Assembly (NCBI GenBank): GCA_964494505.1
Contig: CAZBRO010000024.1
Location: 20,794-84,793 of the forward strand
DNA: 64,000 bases
Direction: 5' to 3'
From: CAIYRG01 sp964494505
GTDB taxonomy: Bacteria > Pseudomonadota > Alphaproteobacteria > Micropepsales > Micropepsaceae
Shown here in pieces: positions 34,112 to 42,532 of this stretch. The position numbers and the translations under genes were made by a program. The notes beneath the pieces are model-generated. The model searched no databases, had not been told where the DNA came from, and saw only the letters and a list, made by a program, of their open reading frames with translations. Positions within the stretch are counted from its first letter, which is position 1; the number at the start of each line of letters is the position of its first letter.

Positions 34112-34165
34112 TCAGGAGCTTCGTCCGCGCGCTCGCGGTTTCCGTACAACGAGGAGAAGATTCAT
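34112..34165 (-). CDS. Branched-chain amino acid leader peptide of ilvB
   Basis: This 17-codon ORF reads MNLLLVVRKPRARGRSS, with three leucine and two valine codons right after the start. A ribosome site (GGTGGA) lies 5 bases upstream. Scarcity of charged Leu or Val tRNA would stall the ribosome at the very start and favour an antiterminator over the hairpin at 34055-34080. Leader peptides of this kind are known before ilv genes in proteobacteria. The length and codon cluster make chance unlikely. Confidence 0.82.
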   Translation of the reverse strand: MNLLLVVRKPRARGRSS

Positions 34166-34246
34166 AATTCCACCCGTCACATCCCCTTCACCTTAGTTGC
34201 ATTGCAGCGAGGCCGTCAAGAAATTTCCTAAGCAATAAAATTGCTT

Positions 34247-35164
34247 TTAAGCAATAAAATTACCAACGTCGGCGTCTTCGAGCCATGTCCAGTTTTTCAT
34301 GCGGTTACGAAACCAGGTGAGCTGGCGTTTCACATATTGCCTTGTGGCCAATTTGGCTTCAGCGGCGGCGTTTTCCAGCGAGGTTTCGCCGGCGAGATGA
34401 CACTGGAGCTGCGGCAGGCCGAGGGCCTTGGCGGCGGGGAGGCTGGGGTCCAGGCCGGTGAGTGCGCCCGCCTCGTCGAGCGCTCCGGCCGCCACCATCG
34501 CATCGAACCGCTGCTCGATGCGCCTCGCCAGCACATCGCGCGGGGGCGCCAGCACGAACCGCGCTGTTTTGAGGCCGGCGACCACGGGCTCCCCATCCAT
34601 CGCCTGCCATTGCGAGAGCGGCCGCCCGGTCGCCTGCAGCACGTCCATCGCGCGGGCCAGACGCTGCGTGTCGGAGATGCGCAAACGTGCGGCGGTTTGG
34701 GGATCGCGGGCCTGGAGCTCGGCGTAGAACGCGTCCCGCCCGATTTCCTCGAACCGGCGGCGCGTGGCCTCGCGGATTTCGGCCGGGACCGGCGGAATGG
34801 GGGAGAGACCTTTCGTCAGCACGTCGAAATACAGTCCCGTGCCGCCCACGAAGATCGGAACACGTCCTGCCGCGCGCGTTTCTGCAAGCGTTGCAGCGGC
34901 CTCCGCCTGATAGCGTCCGACGGAATAGCGTTCGCGCGCGCCGATATGGCCGTAGAGGCGATGGGGCACGCGCGCTTCGTCGGACGGCGTCGGGCGGGCA
35001 GTCAGCACGCGAAGCTCGGCATAGACCTGCATCGAATCCGCGTTGATGATCGTGCCGCCGATGCGCTCTGCAAGCGCGAGGGCGGCGGCCGACTTGCCGC
35101 TCGCGGTCGGCCCTGCGATAAGCACCGCGTCCACGCGTTCCTCGTGCTTCGACAAGCTCAGCAT
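34247..35164 (-). CDS. miaA: tRNA dimethylallyltransferase
   Basis: The 305-residue protein has the P-loop LIAGPTASGKSAAALALAE, NADSMQVYAELRVLTARPT and GGTGLYFDVL, all diagnostic of MiaA. It adds dimethylallyl to A37 of tRNAs reading UNN codons. The first residues (MLSLSKHEER) are encoded by a CTTCGACAAGCTCA repeat. The original start may have been the GTG at 35134, which precedes DAVLIAGPT. The start given is the first ATG in frame; the repeat may have supplied a new initiation codon. Confidence 0.94.
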   Translation of the reverse strand: MLSLSKHEERVDAVLIAGPTASGKSAAALALAERIGGTIINADSMQVYAELRVLTARPTPSDEARVPHRLYGHIGARERYSVGRYQAEAAATLAETRAAGRVPIFVGGTGLYFDVLTKGLSPIPPVPAEIREATRRRFEEIGRDAFYAELQARDPQTAARLRISDTQRLARAMDVLQATGRPLSQWQAMDGEPVVAGLKTARFVLAPPRDVLARRIEQRFDAMVAAGALDEAGALTGLDPSLPAAKALGLPQLQCHLAGETSLENAAAEAKLATRQYVKRQLTWFRNRMKNWTWLEDADVGNFIA

Positions 35165-35222
35165 GAGGACCTTTGTATTTCTTCATCCTGAGCTTGTCGA
35201 AGGATGAGCTTGTCGAAGGATG
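35141..35222. repeat. Dispersed CTTCGACAAGCTCA repeat, miaA-serB gap
   Basis: Two inverted blocks (TGCTTCGACAAGCTCAGCATGAGG and CATCCTGAGCTTGTCGAAGGATG plus a further GCTTGTCGAAGGATG) fill the 70-bp gap between divergent miaA and serB. They run into the first codons of miaA. Confidence 0.8.
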
Positions 35223-35234
35223 AAGGCATAGACT

Positions 35235-36134
35235 GTGTCGTTTCCCTATGTACTCAATATCGTTGCCGGTCCGCACACGATTTCCGACGATGCGGCGCGG
35301 GCCATTCATGATGCGTGCAAAGCTGCGGGCAACGCAGGCGAAATCGATTGGCTGGCGCTGACGCGCGCTTTCGATGTGCCGTTCGACGGCGACCCGGATG
35401 CGGTGCGCGCCGCCATGCGTGAAACCGTCGCCGACGATTGGCTGCTTGATTGGAATGTCGTCGCCGGCGCCGGCCGCCGCAAGCGGCTGCTGATCGCCGA
35501 CATGGATTCCACCATCATCGGTTGCGAATGCATCGACGAACTGGCCGACATGGCCGGCATCAAGCCGAAAGTCGCGGCGATCACCGAACGCGCGATGCGC
35601 GGCGAGCTGGATTTTCCGGCAGCACTGCGCGAACGCGTGGCGCTGCTGAAGGGGTTGCCGTTGGAGGCGGTGGCCCGCGTCTATGCCGAGCGCGTGCGCT
35701 TGAACAAGGGGGCGCGCGCGCTCACCGCGACGATGCGGGCGCATGGCGCGCACACGCTGCTGGTGTCGGGCGGGTTCACCTATTTCACGTCGCGGGTTGC
35801 GGCCGACGCCGGGTTCGAGGAGAACCAGGGCAACACGCTGAACGACGACGGACGCGCGCTGTCGGGCACGGTGGGCGAGCCGATCTTGGGCCGCGAGGCC
35901 AAGCTCGCCGCGCTCAAAGAAGCCGTCGCGCGATACGGGATTTCGTTCGGCGATACGCTCGCGGTCGGCGATGGCGCCAACGACCTCGACATGATCAAGC
36001 GCGCAGGCTTAGGCGTTGCCTATCACGCCAAGCCCGTGGTTGCCGCGGCAGCCGGTACCGCGATCGCGCATGGCGATCTGACCGGGCTCCTGTATTTGCA
36101 GGGCTATCGCGCGGACGAGATCGTGCGGCCGTGA
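35235..36134 (+). CDS. serB: Phosphoserine phosphatase
   Basis: The 299-residue protein is a HAD phosphatase with motif I DMDSTIIGCECIDELADMAG, motif II VSGGFTYF, and motif IV VGDGANDLDMIKRAG. An N-terminal ACT-like region occupies about residues 1-75. It makes serine from phosphoserine in the cytoplasm. The start is GTG at 35235. Its stop overlaps the start of the GNAT gene (GTGA), so the two are coupled. Confidence 0.95.
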   Translation: MSFPYVLNIVAGPHTISDDAARAIHDACKAAGNAGEIDWLALTRAFDVPFDGDPDAVRAAMRETVADDWLLDWNVVAGAGRRKRLLIADMDSTIIGCECIDELADMAGIKPKVAAITERAMRGELDFPAALRERVALLKGLPLEAVARVYAERVRLNKGARALTATMRAHGAHTLLVSGGFTYFTSRVAADAGFEENQGNTLNDDGRALSGTVGEPILGREAKLAALKEAVARYGISFGDTLAVGDGANDLDMIKRAGLGVAYHAKPVVAAAAGTAIAHGDLTGLLYLQGYRADEIVRP

Positions 36135-36601
36135 CGGGATTTCTCGTCCGGCCCTGGCACGAGAGCGATACCGAAGAATTGGCGGAGGTGTTTCGCAGAA
36201 GCGTGCGCGAAGTCGCCGCCCGCGATTACCGTCCTTCCCAGATCGAGGCCTGGGCCGCGGCGCCGGGCGATTCCGCCGCCTGGACCGAGCGCATGGGCAG
36301 GCGAATCGTGTTCGTGGCGGAGGAAGAGGGCCGCCTCATCGGCTTCATCCAATATGAGCCGCCCGACCATATCGACATGACCTATGTGCATCCCGAGCGC
36401 CAGCGCATCGGTGTTGCCAGCGCGCTGCTTCTGGCAGTCGAAGGCGAAGCCCGCGCGCGCGGCGTGGCGGTGCTGAATGTGGAGGCGAGCATTACCTCCA
36501 AGCCGTTTTTCACGGCGCGCGGATACGACGTGATCACGCCACAGATCGTCACCGCCCGGGGACAGGATTTCCTGAATTACCGGATGTCGAAACGATTATA
36601 G
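36131..36601 (+). CDS. GNAT family N-acetyltransferase
   Basis: The 156-residue protein starts with GTG inside the serB stop (VTGFLVRPWHESDTEELAEVF). It has the acetyl-CoA loop HPERQRIGVASALLLAVEGEA, a variant of the R/Q-x-x-G-x-G/A motif, and the strand VLNVEASITSKPFFTARGY. The substrate is unknown. It is translationally coupled to serB. Its 3' end overlaps the convergent DUF5615 gene by 25 bases, an uncommon arrangement. Confidence 0.87.
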   Translation: MTGFLVRPWHESDTEELAEVFRRSVREVAARDYRPSQIEAWAAAPGDSAAWTERMGRRIVFVAEEEGRLIGFIQYEPPDHIDMTYVHPERQRIGVASALLLAVEGEARARGVAVLNVEASITSKPFFTARGYDVITPQIVTARGQDFLNYRMSKRL

Positions 36602-36957
36602 AGCAGAGGGCAACCGACGCGACCGAAAGCGTGTGGGTTCGACGAGCGTGTACGGCCAAACAGTTTCGGCCCCATCGTTGCTATGATCAGTTGGAGCTGT
36701 GGCCACTTAAGCTGCCGCTGCTCCGGTTCGATTCGCATATGTACAATACCAGGCGCCTCGGATCCGTAGCGAAAGATCAATTCTCCAAAATCGCCGGCTT
36801 CGGTGAGTAGCAGTCGACCTTGTTCCGATGCGAGGCGGACAATTTCTGGGTCAGGCATGCCCGCCAAGTCGCCCAGGATATAAACAACATCGTGTCCTGA
36901 CTCCCGCACGCGTTCTACGAGACTCGCACCGACGCATTCGTCAGCGAGCCATAGCAT
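36577..36957 (-). CDS. DUF5615 PIN-like protein, putative toxin
   Basis: The 126-residue protein opens with MLWLADECVGASLVERVRES. The acidic pair at the first strand (ADE) and later acidic residues in LLLTEAGDFGELIF are those of the DUF5615 group, a PIN-like family expected to cut RNA. It directly follows the DUF433 gene with no gap. In homologues the second motif is often TxDKDF; here it is TEAGDF, so activity may be altered. The 3' end runs over the GNAT gene by 25 bases. Confidence 0.85.
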   Translation of the reverse strand: MLWLADECVGASLVERVRESGHDVVYILGDLAGMPDPEIVRLASEQGRLLLTEAGDFGELIFRYGSEAPGIVHMRIEPEQRQLKWPQLQLIIATMGPKLFGRTRSSNPHAFGRVGCPLLYNRFDIR

Positions 36958-37188
36958 TCAAGAATTGCTGTACACGATTTCTTCGTCCGCCAAGTAGTCA
37001 GCGGCGAATTTCTGCGCGGCTCGGATGTCATCCGCCGTAAGCCGAGGGTGATCGGCGATGATTTCTTCCACCGTCATTCCGGCGCCGAGTTTCCGCAGCA
37101 CATGCTCCACGGGAATTCGTGTGCCTTTGATCACCGGCTTGCCGAACATGATTTGCGGATTGATCTCGATCCGCTCGTGCTTTGGCAT
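36958..37188 (-). CDS. DUF433 family protein, putative antitoxin
   Basis: The 76-residue protein contains the DUF433 helix-turn-helix signature: INPQIMFGKPVIKGTRIPVE, then VLRKLGAGMTVEEIIADHPRL and LTADDIRAAQKFAADYL. DUF433 with DUF5615 is a recognised predicted toxin-antitoxin pair. The gene comes first and ends one base before the toxin start, as expected for an antitoxin that also represses its operon. It is preceded by degP 11 bp away on the same strand, so readthrough is likely. Confidence 0.87.
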   Translation of the reverse strand: MPKHERIEINPQIMFGKPVIKGTRIPVEHVLRKLGAGMTVEEIIADHPRLTADDIRAAQKFAADYLADEEIVYSNS

Positions 37189-37199
37189 AGTACCCTCGG

Positions 37200-38786
37200 T
37201 TACGGCACGCGCACGCCGATGAAGGTGAGTTCGCCGCCGCGATCGACCTGAAGCAGCACCACCTTGTGGCCGGCCTTGCGCTCGTCATCGAGCTTGGCGG
37301 CGACGTCGTCGGGCGAGGAAACCTTCTGCTGCGCCACCTCGGTGATCACGTCGCCGGCGCGGATGTTCTTCTGGCCGGCCGGGCTGTCGGCATCGACATC
37401 GGTGACCACCACGCCTTGCGCCTTGCCGTCGAGATGGAACCGCCGCCGCGCGTCCTGCGACATCGGGGCGAGCGTCATGCCGAGCGTCGCGGTTGCCGGC
37501 GCCTTGGGCTGGCCGGGTTTGGCCGGGCCCTTGTCGGCGCTTGCGACCTTCTCGTCTTCGGCGAGCTTTTGCACCGTGACAGAGATGTTGCGCTTCTGTC
37601 CCTTGCGCAGCACTTCCATGCTGACGTTCTTGCCGATCTGGGCATCGGCCACCATGCGAGGCAGCGCGCGCGAATCGGCCACGGGCTTTCCGTCGAACGA
37701 AAGCACGACGTCGCCGTTCTGCAGGCCGCTTTTGGCGGCCGGGCCGCCATCGGTCATGCCGGCGATGAGCGCGCCGCGGGGCTTGTCCAGGCCCATGCTC
37801 TCGGCGATCTCGGCGGAAACCTGCTGGATGCGCACGCCGAGCCAGCCGCGCTGAATCTTTCCGGTCGCCTTCAATTGCGCGACGATGTTGCGCGCCGCGT
37901 TGGACGGAATCGAGAAGCCGATACCGACAGAACCGCCCGTCTCCGAATAGATCGCGGTATTGATGCCGATGACCTCGCCATCCATGTTGAACAGCGGACC
38001 GCCGGAATTGCCCTTGTTGATCGGCGCATCGGTCTGGATGAAGTCGTCGTAATCGCCTTCGTTGATGTCGCGGTTGCGGGCCGAGACGATGCCCGTCGTC
38101 ACCGTTCCTCCAAGCCCGAACGGATCGCCGATCGCCATCACCAGATCGCCGACGCGGGCCTTGTCGGAATCGCCGAGCTTGGCGACAGCCAGAGGCTGCT
38201 TGGAGTTGACCTTGAGCAGGGCAAGATCGGTCTTTTCGTCGCGTCCGATGAGGGTCGCGGGAAGCGAAGTCTTGTCATTCAGGAAGACGGTGATTTCGTC
38301 CGCGCCTTCGATGACGTGGTTGTTGGTCACGATGTAGCCGGCGGGATCGATGATGAAACCCGACCCCAGCGATTGCACACGGCGCGGCCGGTTGCCGCGA
38401 TCCATGAAGTCCTTGAAGAAGTCGTCGAGCGGAGACCCTTGCGGCAATTGCGGCGCCTGCGGCGCGGCATCCCCGCCGGCCGCGGGGCGGCGGCGGAGTG
38501 TCTGAGTCGTGGAGATGTTCACCACCATCGGCAGCAGCCGCTCGGCGAGATCGGCGAATCCTTGCGGCCGTGCAGCGATTGCAGGCGGCACGGCGACGGT
38601 GGCAGTGGCCGGCCGGGCCGCCGCCGGTGCGGCATTGGCAGGGGCGGCCGCCGCTTTCGTTACGGGCGCGGGGGCAGGCGCGCTCCACGCATCGCCCGTC
38701 AGTCCAAGCGCAGCCAGAGCTACCGCGGACGCAAATGCCATCGCATGCGAGCGCGCAAACCTGAAGCGGGGGAGGGAAGACTTCAT
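37200..38786 (-). CDS. degP: Periplasmic serine protease of the Do/HtrA family
   Basis: The 528-residue protein has a signal peptide (AFASAVALAALGLTGDAWSA) and an alanine-proline-rich linker. Its trypsin-like domain has the triad in NNHVIEGADE (His), EKTDLALLK (Asp) and NKGNSGGPLFN (Ser). Two PDZ domains follow (GALIAGMTDGGPAAKSGLQN and VVVTDVDADSPAGQKNIRAG). It degrades or refolds misfolded envelope proteins. In alphaproteobacteria it usually lies beside hflK/hflC, as here. Confidence 0.94.
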   Translation of the reverse strand: MKSSLPRFRFARSHAMAFASAVALAALGLTGDAWSAPAPAPVTKAAAAPANAAPAAARPATATVAVPPAIAARPQGFADLAERLLPMVVNISTTQTLRRRPAAGGDAAPQAPQLPQGSPLDDFFKDFMDRGNRPRRVQSLGSGFIIDPAGYIVTNNHVIEGADEITVFLNDKTSLPATLIGRDEKTDLALLKVNSKQPLAVAKLGDSDKARVGDLVMAIGDPFGLGGTVTTGIVSARNRDINEGDYDDFIQTDAPINKGNSGGPLFNMDGEVIGINTAIYSETGGSVGIGFSIPSNAARNIVAQLKATGKIQRGWLGVRIQQVSAEIAESMGLDKPRGALIAGMTDGGPAAKSGLQNGDVVLSFDGKPVADSRALPRMVADAQIGKNVSMEVLRKGQKRNISVTVQKLAEDEKVASADKGPAKPGQPKAPATATLGMTLAPMSQDARRRFHLDGKAQGVVVTDVDADSPAGQKNIRAGDVITEVAQQKVSSPDDVAAKLDDERKAGHKVVLLQVDRGGELTFIGVRVP

Positions 38787-39095
38787 CGAACGATCCTCTA
38801 TCGCGTGGCGGAAAGCTTAGGCCGAAGGCACGGATGAAGCTTACCGGTCAGTCTGGCAACAGTTGAGGGAGATAACGAAAAGGGCCGTTCATTTTCCCTT
38901 GATCCAAGCCCCAGCCGCCGCCGTCTCCACCATCATGCTCTGAGGCTGAGGCCGGGACAAGGGTGTGGCGGCGTCTGAAATCGGGCTTCGGAAATCGAAA
39001 ATCGGACGCCGGCCAAGCCGTTGGGCCTGCTCCGACTTCCGATGCCCGGCGGGCGAACCTTTGCCTTTCCGGTCCCGGATTTTCGCGCGGGCCGG
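38787..39095. other. Intergenic region between hflC and degP
   Basis: These 309 bp separate two genes read in the same direction. I see no gene. A run of decayed TTTCCGATTTC-like words (GAAATCGGGCTTCGGAAATCGAAAATCGG, 38976-39006) resembles sequence at 47264-47302. The degP promoter must lie near 38800-38900, but no consensus is convincing. Confidence 0.5.
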
Positions 39096-39977
39096 CTACC
39101 GGCGGACCCCGCCGGCACCCTGGCTGAAATAACGGAAGAAATCGCTGTCCGGCGACAGGATGACCGTGGTGTTGTCGCCCTTGAGCGACTGCTGATAGGA
39201 GGTCATCGTCCGGTAGAAGGAAAAGAAGTCCGGGTCCTGGCCGAAAGCTTCGGCGAAGATGCGGTTCTTTTCCGAATCACCCTGGCCGCGGGTGATTTCC
39301 GCCTGGCGGGTGGCTTCGGCGACGATGACGGTTGCGTCGCGGTCGGCCTTGCTGCGGATTTCCTGCGAGATTTGTTCGCCCTGGGCGCGGAACTCATTGG
39401 CCTGGCGGACGCGCTCCTGCTGCATGCGCCGGTAGATGGCGTCGCTGTTCTGCTGCGGCAGGTCGGCCCGGCGGATGCGGACGTCCACCACCTGGATACC
39501 GAAATTCTTGGTCTGCGCGTTCACGCCGTCGCGGATGTCGACCATCAGCTTGGCGCGCTCGCCGGAAAGTACGGCCGCGAAAGTCTGCGAGCCCAGGATG
39601 CGCCGCACATTGGAACCGAGAATCGGCTGGAGCCGTATCGCGGCCACATCCTCATCTGTGAGCGACTGATAAAAGCGCAGCGGATCGGTGATTCGCCAGC
39701 GCGCGAAGGCATCCACCACGAGGCGCTTCTTGTCCTGCGCTATGACTTCCTGCGCCGGCAGGTCGAGGAACAGCACACGCTTGTCGAGATAGAGCACGTT
39801 CTGGAACGGCCAGGGCAATTTCATATGCAGGCCGGGGGAGGTCACGACCGAGCGCGGTTCGCCCACCTGAAGCACGAGCGCCTGCTGCGTCTGATGCACC
39901 GTGAACAGCGAGGAGAACAGCACGATCACCAAGACCACGCCGGCTGCGACGGCGGTTACCAAATGGGTGCGTGTCAT
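39096..39977 (-). CDS. hflC: Protease modulator HflC
   Basis: The 293-residue protein has an N-terminal membrane anchor (HLVTAVAAGVVLVIVLFSSLF) and an SPFH/band-7 domain (VHQTQQALVLQVGEPRSVV, GLHMKLPWPFQNV). A long coiled coil follows (MQQERVRQANEFRAQGEQIS). With HflK it encages the FtsH protease at the inner membrane. It overlaps hflK by four bases (ATGA). The start at 39977 follows from that overlap; a longer frame upstream is a shadow of hflK. Confidence 0.95.
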   Translation of the reverse strand: MTRTHLVTAVAAGVVLVIVLFSSLFTVHQTQQALVLQVGEPRSVVTSPGLHMKLPWPFQNVLYLDKRVLFLDLPAQEVIAQDKKRLVVDAFARWRITDPLRFYQSLTDEDVAAIRLQPILGSNVRRILGSQTFAAVLSGERAKLMVDIRDGVNAQTKNFGIQVVDVRIRRADLPQQNSDAIYRRMQQERVRQANEFRAQGEQISQEIRSKADRDATVIVAEATRQAEITRGQGDSEKNRIFAEAFGQDPDFFSFYRTMTSYQQSLKGDNTTVILSPDSDFFRYFSQGAGGVRR

Positions 39978-41107
39978 GGCCGGCCTCCACGCGCGTCGGC
40001 AACCGGCGCACCTGCGCGTGCCGGCACGCCCTGTTTCAATTCCGGCAAGGGCAGATAGGGCAGCACGCCCGAGCCTCCCTTGTTGTCGACGATCACCTTG
40101 TTCATGCCGCCGAGCACCTCGCTCATCGTGTCGAGATAGATGCGGCGGCGCGTGACGTCGGGCGCCTTTTTGTATTGATCGTAGACGGAGACAAAGCGTG
40201 CCGCCTCGCCTTGGGCCTCGGCCGTCACCTGCTGCTTGTAGCCTTCGGCCTGCTGGATGATGCGGGCGGCCTGGCCGCGCGCTTCGGGCACCACCTTGTT
40301 GGCATAGGCCTCGGCCTCGTTGCGCATGCGGTCCTGGTCGGTCTGGGCGGCCTGCACGTCGCGATAGGCTTCGATCACCTGGGCCGGAGGATCGGCCTTC
40401 TGCATCTGGACCCGCGTGACGGTGACGCCCGCGCCATAGGCATCGAGAATGCGCTGCATCAGGTCGCGCACTTCGTCCTGGATGGGCTCGCGGTTGGCGG
40501 TGAGGATGGGTTCGATCTGGTTCTTGCCGACCACTTCGCGCATGGCGCTTTCGGCCACCGCCTTGATGGTGCCGTCGAGCTGGCTGTCGGGATTTTGCAC
40601 ATTGAACAGGAAGGCGGCCGCGTCCTTGATCACCCAGAAGACGGTGAAATTGATGTCGACGATATTCTCGTCGCCCGTCAGCATCAGGCTTTCTTCCGGC
40701 ACGTCGCGGCCGCCTTCGGAGCTCCCGAGGCGATAGCCGATATTGAGCTGATTCTCGCGGGTGACAGCGGGCGTCTCCACCGCTTCGATGGGCCAGGGAA
40801 GATGATAGTTGATGCCCGGGGTGGTGCGCCCGACAAAGGCGCCGAAGCGCGTCACCACGCCCTGCTCGTCGGGATCGACGACATAGATGCCGGACGCCAG
40901 CCACACCGCGACCACGATCAGGACAACGACCAGCGCGCCGCCCCCGCCAAAGCCCTTCGGCAGCATCTGGCGCAGTCTGTCCTGGCTGCGCTTGAGGAGG
41001 GCTTCGAGATCGGGGGGCGAGTTGCCGCCGCCGGAAGGACCCGTGCCCCAGGGGCCGCGTCCATTACCGCCGGGCCGGCCGCCGCCGGTCTGATTGTTCC
41101 AAGGCAT
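39974..41107 (-). CDS. hflK: FtsH protease activity modulator HflK
   Basis: The 377-residue protein begins with a glycine-proline-rich cytoplasmic tail (PWNNQTGGGRPGGNGRGPWG). A membrane helix (GALVVVLIVVAVWLASGIYV) and an SPFH domain (VDPDEQGVVTRFGAFVGRTT) follow, then a coiled coil. It forms a complex with HflC that controls FtsH access to membrane substrates. It is the first gene of hflK-hflC, divergent from mrp by 134 bp. Confidence 0.95.
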   Translation of the reverse strand: MPWNNQTGGGRPGGNGRGPWGTGPSGGGNSPPDLEALLKRSQDRLRQMLPKGFGGGGALVVVLIVVAVWLASGIYVVDPDEQGVVTRFGAFVGRTTPGINYHLPWPIEAVETPAVTRENQLNIGYRLGSSEGGRDVPEESLMLTGDENIVDINFTVFWVIKDAAAFLFNVQNPDSQLDGTIKAVAESAMREVVGKNQIEPILTANREPIQDEVRDLMQRILDAYGAGVTVTRVQMQKADPPAQVIEAYRDVQAAQTDQDRMRNEAEAYANKVVPEARGQAARIIQQAEGYKQQVTAEAQGEAARFVSVYDQYKKAPDVTRRRIYLDTMSEVLGGMNKVIVDNKGGSGVLPYLPLPELKQGVPARAGAPVADARGGRP

Positions 41108-41241
41108 TTGGGTCTTCCTCAGCCGGGTTGCTGTTCACGCCTGCTTAAGAGGCAATTGTACCAAAGTTTGGTTTCGGCCGGCGCGGCCTATATATGTGCT
41201 TATCCCTGCCTTCGCAAATATAAGAACCATAAGAGAGAGCC

Positions 41242-42393
41242 ATGGCTAGCCCCACCGACGCCGAAATCGTCAAGACGCTGGAAGGCGTTCGCGACCCCGT
41301 GACGGGGCAGAACGTGGTTGCCGCCGGCCTTATAGAAGGACTCGCCACGCGCGGCGGTCACGTAACGTTTACCGTCGAAGTTCCACCCGAACGGGGCCCG
41401 GCGGCCGAACCCCTGCGCAAGGCTTGCGAGGACGCGGTCAGGAAGATGGCGGGCGTGCTGTCGGTGACGGCGGTGCTCACGGCCCACCGCGAGCGGGGGG
41501 CAAGGACGGGGGCGCAGCCCGCCGCCAGATCCGGTGCGCCGGGACATGCGCATGGCCACGCCCACAATCACGGGCCGGCCCCCACCGACACCAGCAAGGG
41601 TATCGCGGGCGTCAAATCCATCATCGCGGTGGCTTCGGGCAAGGGCGGCGTCGGCAAGTCCACGGTCGCGGTCAATCTTGCCCTCGGTCTGTCGGCGCTC
41701 GGGCTGAAGGTGGGGCTTTTGGACGCCGACATTTACGGCCCATCCGTGCCGCGTCTTCTCGCCATTCACGACAAGCCGCGCTCCGACGGGAAGAAGCTGC
41801 AGCCGATCGTCAAATTCGGGCTCAAGACCATGTCGATGGGCTACCTGGTCGAGGAAGACAAGCCCATGATCTGGCGCGGGCCCATGGTGCAGAGCGCGAT
41901 CACGCAGATGCTCGGCGATGTCGAATGGGCGCCGCTCGATGTGCTGGTGGTCGACATGCCGCCCGGCACGGGCGACGCACAACTGACGCTTGCCCAGCGC
42001 GTGCCGCTGAAAGGGGCGGTGATTGTTTCGACGCCGCAGGATTTGGCGCTGATCGATGCGCGCAAGGGCCTCAACATGTTCCGCAAGACCGAGGTGCCGG
42101 TGCTCGGCATCGTGGAGAATATGAGCGTTTTCATCTGTCCCAATTGCGGACATGCGAGCCACATATTCGGCCATGGCGGCGCGCGCGAAACGGCGAAGGA
42201 GTTGGGTTGCGATTTCCTCGGCGAGATTCCGCTGGTGCCGTCGATCCGCGAAACCTCCGATGCCGGGACGCCCATCGTGGTCACGGCGCCCAGCAGTCCC
42301 GAGGCCCAGGCCTTCATCGCGCTTGCGCAAATCGTGGCCGAGAAGCTGGTGCTCGGAACCGCGCGGGCCGCGCCGAACATCGTGATCGAATAG
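41242..42393 (+). CDS. mrp: Mrp/ApbC family iron-sulphur carrier ATPase
   Basis: The 383-residue protein has an N-terminal MIP18/DUF59 domain (EIVKTLEGVRDPVTGQNVVA) and a histidine-rich linker (HAHGHAHNHG, about residue 105). A deviant Walker A ATPase follows (VASGKGGVGKSTVAVNLAL, LLDADIYGPSVPRLL) with CPNCG near residue 297 for the bridging cluster. It transfers Fe-S clusters to target enzymes. A GAGAG ribosome site precedes the ATG. The histidine linker could buffer metal, but that is inference. Confidence 0.94.
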   Translation: MASPTDAEIVKTLEGVRDPVTGQNVVAAGLIEGLATRGGHVTFTVEVPPERGPAAEPLRKACEDAVRKMAGVLSVTAVLTAHRERGARTGAQPAARSGAPGHAHGHAHNHGPAPTDTSKGIAGVKSIIAVASGKGGVGKSTVAVNLALGLSALGLKVGLLDADIYGPSVPRLLAIHDKPRSDGKKLQPIVKFGLKTMSMGYLVEEDKPMIWRGPMVQSAITQMLGDVEWAPLDVLVVDMPPGTGDAQLTLAQRVPLKGAVIVSTPQDLALIDARKGLNMFRKTEVPVLGIVENMSVFICPNCGHASHIFGHGGARETAKELGCDFLGEIPLVPSIRETSDAGTPIVVTAPSSPEAQAFIALAQIVAEKLVLGTARAAPNIVIE

Positions 42394-42532
42394 CTGCCGC
42401 GTTCCGGCCGTCACCGGATGCTCGTGCTGGCGACGGGCGTCGGCGAACCACAGGGCGCGGCTTTGATGTCCCTGGTGCGAAGCATTATGATGGCAACAGG
42501 GACACGCACCCGCGAACTCACGGATCGAAGTT

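Noticed and set aside
34359..35753. A 464-codon minus-strand frame covering parts of miaA and serB
   Set aside because: It is out of frame with both real genes and spans two divergent transcripts and a repeat.
37266..38837. A 523-codon plus-strand frame opposite degP
   Set aside because: Degp has signal peptide, catalytic triad and PDZ domains on the minus strand; the plus frame is the usual GC shadow.
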